Shown here: piece after piece, positions 60,494 to 64,000 of the stretch
Layout: each line of letters begins with the position of its first letter
Position numbering within the stretch: the first letter of the stretch is position 1
NCBI RefSeq assembly: GCF_014642405.1
Contig: NZ_BMIN01000006.1
Location: forward strand, 1 to 64,000
Source of the DNA: Pontibacillus salipaludis
GTDB lineage: Bacteria; Bacillota; Bacilli; Bacillales; BH030062
DNA: 64,000 nucleotides
Direction of reading: 5' to 3'
Translations under genes and position numbers: made by a program
Notes under the pieces: model-generated
The model's input: the letters and a program-made list of their open reading frames with translations, nothing else
Databases searched by the model: none
What the model was told of the DNA's origin: nothing

Positions 60494-62168
60494 CATGGAT
60501 CGCGTTTAAAACGTCTACCCCTGTGGCTGCATCCTTAGCGAAACCATCAATGTTATCTTGTGAGATCTCACTGATGTGAGGGCCACCTACTAGTATCTTT
60601 ACAGAAGGGAGCGCTTTTCTTATAAACTGAATGGAAGATTCAAGCAGTGGGATATTTTCCTTCATGATGACAGAAAAGCCGATTACAGAGATTTTGTTTG
60701 TCTTAACGAAATAGATGAGTTCATTAAGTGGGATTGAAGGATGGAAGTTGTACGTCTCCCATTCATTTAATTTCAGTGTTTCAGAGAAGAGTTCCAATGG
60801 TAAGCTGTGCTCTTCGTCACCTATCGTAGTTAAGAGGACTTTTCCATGTCTCTTTCCTAAATCTTTGTCTTCTTTGGAGAAAGTTTTCATTAATTCTTTT
60901 GTCATATAGGTGGCAACATGTTCTTCCGCAACCGAGATTTCCCCAGCTTCATACATTTCTCCAATTTCTCTCATAGATTCAGCGAATACTTCGGTAAAGA
61001 TGTTCTCTATTCTCATATTATCAATGATCTTATTTAATTTATGTTCGGCTAATTGTTTGTCCGCGTTCAATAGACTACTTAAGTATAGATCCCAATTCGA
61101 CCTTTTCTTCTCCAATACGTAGTCTTCTTCCCACCCCATAAATCTAGAGATGGATATAGAAAAATCATTTGGAATCTGGGTTACTTCTTCACTATCCTCA
61201 AGTTTAATAATTGGAGTTAAGGGTTGGTTATCAGAAATATAAATGATATGAGCAATGTTATTATTAGATGTTAATACTCTAGTATTAAGCGGATAAATCT
61301 TGAGCATGTCCATAAAGCTACACACCAGATGATAGTTATACAGATCGTTTGAATCTAGTAATATTTCTAAAGCTTCAACGGAAGGCTTAGCTGAACGATA
61401 GACTCGATCTAGTGAAAGGGCAGAATACACGTCAATAATACTTAGCAGCATGGTTTCACGTGATAGATCTCCTTCTAATAGGCCGTCTGGATAGCCGGAT
61501 CCATCGAGTCTTTCGTGGTGAGATCGAGCCATGTTTTGCGTTAATAATGGCGCGGCATTCTCGTATAACATCTTTTCCCCATTGATCGTATGCTCTTGAA
61601 TAATCTCAAATTCTTTAAAGGTCAGTTTCTGCTCTTTTAGAAGCACATGTTCAGGGACTTCTAGCTTTCCAATATCATGAAAGAGGCAAGCGGTGGCGAA
61701 CTCTATGACAGAATCGAGTTTTAAATAGTTACTGAATAATGCCCCGAGCATGAAAACGTCAAATGAATGATTAAAAGAGTAGGGGTCCTTTTCCTTTAAG
61801 TTGAGTAGTTTAGCACTTACTGCGGACTCCATCATAATGGTTACAAACAATTCTTCCAGCCAGTCAATTACCTTTCTTTTATGTAGAGCGATACCATAAC
61901 GCTTCTCTTCGTACACTTCAGATAATGTTTCCTGAAATAATGATTCATAAAAACTTCTATCTAGAAGATGTGCGTGAATTGTATTCTTTTCGTTGATTGC
62001 GGGTGGGTCTTTTGGATCAACTGAAACTTCTAGGATTCCCCATTTTTTTAACTTTTCTTGAATAGTAACCGTAATCATTGTGCCTTTTTTTAATATTAAT
62101 GTTTCCCCAATTGTAACATCTGAAGAAACCTGATCCCCTTCAAGCAAATTTTTTATTAACTTCTGCAA
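60471..62168 (-). CDS. HD-GYP phosphodiesterase fused to a cobalamin-binding-like domain
   Basis: 565 residues; TTG start 8 nt after GAGGGGG. An N-terminal 90-residue region, then an HD-GYP domain with FHDIGKLEVPEHVL (163-176) and HHERLDGSGYP (217-227), which hydrolyses c-di-GMP. From about 390 a four-helix cap (AESMREIGEMYEAGEISVAEEH) and a B12-binding Rossmann-like domain with GDEEHSLPL (His454), as in MerR-B12/CarH light sensors. The CarH W-x9-EH motif is present as Y-x9-EH. The last residues GDRSPVP are encoded by a REP-A copy. It could link corrinoid or light sensing to c-di-GMP turnover. Single gene. Confidence 0.85.
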   Translation of the reverse strand: MQKLIKNLLEGDQVSSDVTIGETLILKKGTMITVTIQEKLKKWGILEVSVDPKDPPAINEKNTIHAHLLDRSFYESLFQETLSEVYEEKRYGIALHKRKVIDWLEELFVTIMMESAVSAKLLNLKEKDPYSFNHSFDVFMLGALFSNYLKLDSVIEFATACLFHDIGKLEVPEHVLLKEQKLTFKEFEIIQEHTINGEKMLYENAAPLLTQNMARSHHERLDGSGYPDGLLEGDLSRETMLLSIIDVYSALSLDRVYRSAKPSVEALEILLDSNDLYNYHLVCSFMDMLKIYPLNTRVLTSNNNIAHIIYISDNQPLTPIIKLEDSEEVTQIPNDFSISISRFMGWEEDYVLEKKRSNWDLYLSSLLNADKQLAEHKLNKIIDNMRIENIFTEVFAESMREIGEMYEAGEISVAEEHVATYMTKELMKTFSKEDKDLGKRHGKVLLTTIGDEEHSLPLELFSETLKLNEWETYNFHPSIPLNELIYFVKTNKISVIGFSVIMKENIPLLESSIQFIRKALPSVKILVGGPHISEISQDNIDGFAKDAATGVDVLNAIHGDRSPVP

Positions 62169-62472
62169 GTGTAAAACCCCCTCATGATGTGAATGGAATA
62201 CTTTTCTTGGTAAATACTTTAAATTATTACTATTTAACCATGGAAATGGGATTACAACAATGGGGACATTAAAATTTTAATATACTTTTTCAGTATATAA
62301 ATTCATCAGTTCATAGGCATAAAGTCTTATTCGTTTGTTGGTGGGATGGAGGGACAGTGGACTATACCCTGAATAATGGACACCAATAACTTGGGACGTT
62401 ATTCAGGGTTTTCTGTGTCATGAGAAAGAAAACCCGTTTATAATAAAAGAACATTATGAGCGGAGGCTACAC

Positions 62473-62904
62473 ATGAATAAAAGAACATTTTCCCAAGAAC
62501 AAGTGAAAGCATTGAAACAAAATCCGAATGTGCTAGAAGTAAAATCAAATGGAGTTACTTACACTCCAGAGTTTAAAGTGAAAGCTGTAGAAGCTAGTCT
62601 TAGAGGGCAAAATCCCCTCCAGATCTTTAAGGAACTGGGGTTATTTGATCTAGATATCATCGGCAAAGATGTTCCGAGGAAACGAATTTATAATTGGAAA
62701 AAGATCTATGACGAACACGGAGAAGTAGGCTTATATCTTAATAAGAGAAATTCAGCTCGGCAAGGTGGATCATCTAACGATGAATCTGCCGAGGAAAAAC
62801 TCAAAAAGGCCGAGGCTAGAATAAAGTTTCTAGAAACCGAGAATGAATTCTTAAAAAAGTTAGAAGAACAAGAGAGGCAGGCGTTGAGAAAGAAACAAGA
62901 CTAA
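62473..62904 (+). CDS. IS3 transposase OrfA
   Basis: 143 residues. A helix-turn-helix region (YTPEFKVKAVEASLRGQNPL ... RKRIYNWKKIYDE) that binds the terminal repeats, then a leucine-zipper-like C-terminus (EEKLKKAEARIKFLETENEF) for multimerisation. At codon LKK the mRNA reads A AAA AAG (62853-62859), the standard -1 slippery heptamer of this family, allowing fusion to OrfB. AGCGGAGG precedes the ATG. Confidence 0.93.
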   Translation: MNKRTFSQEQVKALKQNPNVLEVKSNGVTYTPEFKVKAVEASLRGQNPLQIFKELGLFDLDIIGKDVPRKRIYNWKKIYDEHGEVGLYLNKRNSARQGGSSNDESAEEKLKKAEARIKFLETENEFLKKLEEQERQALRKKQD

Positions 62905-63800
62905 CACCTTCTGAAAAATATCAAATCATCTACCAAACCATTAACTACGAGAATCTGAAGTATATGGTTCGTTACTTATGCGGGTTAGCTTGTGTAAGTA
63001 GAAGTGGCTTTTACGCATGGCTTAAGGCAGCACCTAAGCGAAAACAACGAGAAGAACAGGACCGGGCCGATCTTGAACATATTACATCTATTTTCAATTC
63101 CAAGAATCAAAAGGCAGGTATTCGCCAGATTAAAATGGTTTTGGAGAACGAACACGGTTTAGTTTTGAACCTTAAGAAAATCGTGCGGTTAATGAGGAAA
63201 GAAGGGTTGAAATCAAAAATCAGAAAGGCAAATCCTTATAAACGCCTAGGTAAAGCCACTCAGGAACATCAGACCTGCCCGAATGTGTTAAATCGTAATT
63301 TCGATCAAGGAAAGCCTGGGAAAGTGTTCTTAACGGATATGACCTATTTACAGTACGGAAATGGTCAAGTCGCCTATTTATCATGTGTTAAAGATGGAAG
63401 TACGAACGAAATCCTGGCGCACAATCTATCAACCACTTTAGGTATGGATATTGTTTATCAAACAATGAGCCGACTCAGACAAGTTCATCCTATAATGCCT
63501 GAATCTATTCTTCATTCCGATCAGGGTTTCCATTACACCAACCCTGACTTCCAGAAGAACATCAGGAATCTAGGAATCATTCAATCTATGTCACGTAAGG
63601 GAAATTGTTGGGATAACGCACCCATGGAAGCTTTCTTCGGAACCTTGAAAGATGAAGTAAACCATCGAGAGTGTAAAAATCTAAAAGAGCTGACCAGTAA
63701 TATTGATCGATTTATAAGTTACTACAATCAAAAAAGGTATCAATGGGGGTTAGGAAAGATGAGCCCGGTACAATACCGAACTCATCTCTTAGCAGCATAG
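62859..63800 (+). CDS. IS3 transposase OrfB (DDE integrase), read by -1 frameshift
   Basis: The frame is open from the slippery site to 63800; the first ATG inside it is at 62964, but no ribosome site supports independent initiation, so the OrfAB fusion is the likely transposase. Features: HTH_21-like region (CVSRSGFYAWLKAAP), then the rve core with Asp in FLTDMTYL, Asp in LHSDQGFHY and Glu in APMEAFFGTLKDE, and the final YNQKRYQWGLGKMSPVQYR. All three catalytic residues are present. Confidence 0.93.
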   Translation, partial: VRRTREAGVEKETRLTPSEKYQIIYQTINYENLKYMVRYLCGLACVSRSGFYAWLKAAPKRKQREEQDRADLEHITSIFNSKNQKAGIRQIKMVLENEHGLVLNLKKIVRLMRKEGLKSKIRKANPYKRLGKATQEHQTCPNVLNRNFDQGKPGKVFLTDMTYLQYGNGQVAYLSCVKDGSTNEILAHNLSTTLGMDIVYQTMSRLRQVHPIMPESILHSDQGFHYTNPDFQKNIRNLGIIQSMSRKGNCWDNAPMEAFFGTLKDEVNHRECKNLKELTSNIDRFISYYNQKRYQWGLGKMSPVQYRTHLLAA

Positions 63801-64000
63801 TCCCTTATTCAAGTGTCTATTTTATAGGGTACAGTCCACAGGTACCACGTCCCTTCGCCCCTCGAAATAGTTAGGTGTGAATACCAACACAGCAACTCCT
63901 TCTATCATTAGGAACTGCTTTTAAAGAAGCTTAAAGTTGAACTGGTGTTTTCCTTTCATTTACTATTTTCATAAAAAATCTCACAGAGGGAAGGTCTCTG

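Larger units (their letters stand above)
62358..63838 (+). mobile_element. IS3-family insertion sequence, intact copy
   Basis: 1481 bp. Terminal repeats TGGACTATACCCT / AGGGTACAGTCCA and a 3-bp direct repeat CAG on both sides (62355-62357 and 63839-63841), the target size typical of the family. Both transposase frames are open. Insertion is recent, judged from the exact duplication and undamaged REP halves. Confidence 0.95.
62351..63853 (+). repeat. REP-A copy split by IS3 insertion
   Basis: GGGACAG (62351-62357) and CAGGTACCACGTCCC (63839-63853) join, after removal of the IS and one CAG, to GGGACAGGTACCACGTCCC. It is the left end of another composite unit: TTCGCCCCTCGAAAT, CAACACAGCAACTCC and the start of a TCACAGAG palindrome continue to the window edge. 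Confidence 0.93.

Overview
The window comes from a low-GC, Gram-positive, moderately halophilic or marine member of the Bacillaceae (Halobacillus/Pontibacillus-like; this is inference). Support comes from strong AGGAGG-type ribosome sites, ATG/GTG/TTG starts, a Rex-controlled ldh-lctP pair, a PhoP box before an alkaline phosphatase, a sigma-B type promoter, BglG/PRD and GbsR regulators, and a choline-to-glycine-betaine locus with its own betaine-binding lipoprotein. No rRNA or tRNA gene was seen.

Layout. 1-125: the 3' end of what looks like a group II intron. 0.3-6.4 kb: exported proteins (a lipoprotein, a possible aerolysin-like protein, a small secreted protein, PhoA-type alkaline phosphatase, a subtilisin). 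6.6-24.3 kb: an accessory stretch with a zinc-ribbon/HtrA-like protease, a NERD-HRDC protein, a GtrB/GtrA pair, a TcaA-like operon, a stand-alone C-terminal half of DHQ synthase II and its broken copy, several decayed genes, and a dead IS3 element. 24.6-30.6 kb: a five-gene catabolic locus (SDR, FAD oxidase, FGGY kinase, MFS transporter, RpiR regulator). 30.6-32.2 kb: a RAYT (REP-associated tyrosine transposase) gene and an ATT-start zinc-finger ORF. 32.2-34.9 kb: ldh-lctP. 35-37 kb: a small membrane peptide and a chemoreceptor. 37-42.2 kb: betaine uptake and synthesis. 42.7-44.2 kb: a second subtilase. 44.6-48.4 kb: an ascorbate-type PTS. 48.4-49.1 kb: a 21-bp tandem repeat. 50.6-57.2 kb: an abg-like amidohydrolase operon with its AbgT transporter. 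57.6-60.1 kb: a compact putative RiPP locus (25-residue precursor, ThiF/E1-like enzyme, M50 membrane peptidase). 60.5-62.2 kb: an HD-GYP protein fused to a cobalamin-binding-like domain. 62.3-63.9 kb: an intact IS3 element.

Two things stand out. First, about 30 copies of a 19-bp palindrome (consensus GGGACAGGTACCTTGTCCC) sit between genes, very often as head-to-head pairs bracketing an intrinsic terminator. The RAYT gene lies among them and carries one in its own 3' end, so this looks like a Gram-positive REP/BIME system. The intact IS3 copy landed inside one of these repeats, with a 3-bp target duplication. Second, the 25-codon gene at 60033-60110, followed by a hairpin and then by ThiF-like and M50 genes that each carry a PqqD/RRE-like N-terminus, has the organisation of a peptide natural-product or signalling system that I cannot match to a named class.

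All functional names are from reading the sequence and from remembered family motifs; no database search was run.
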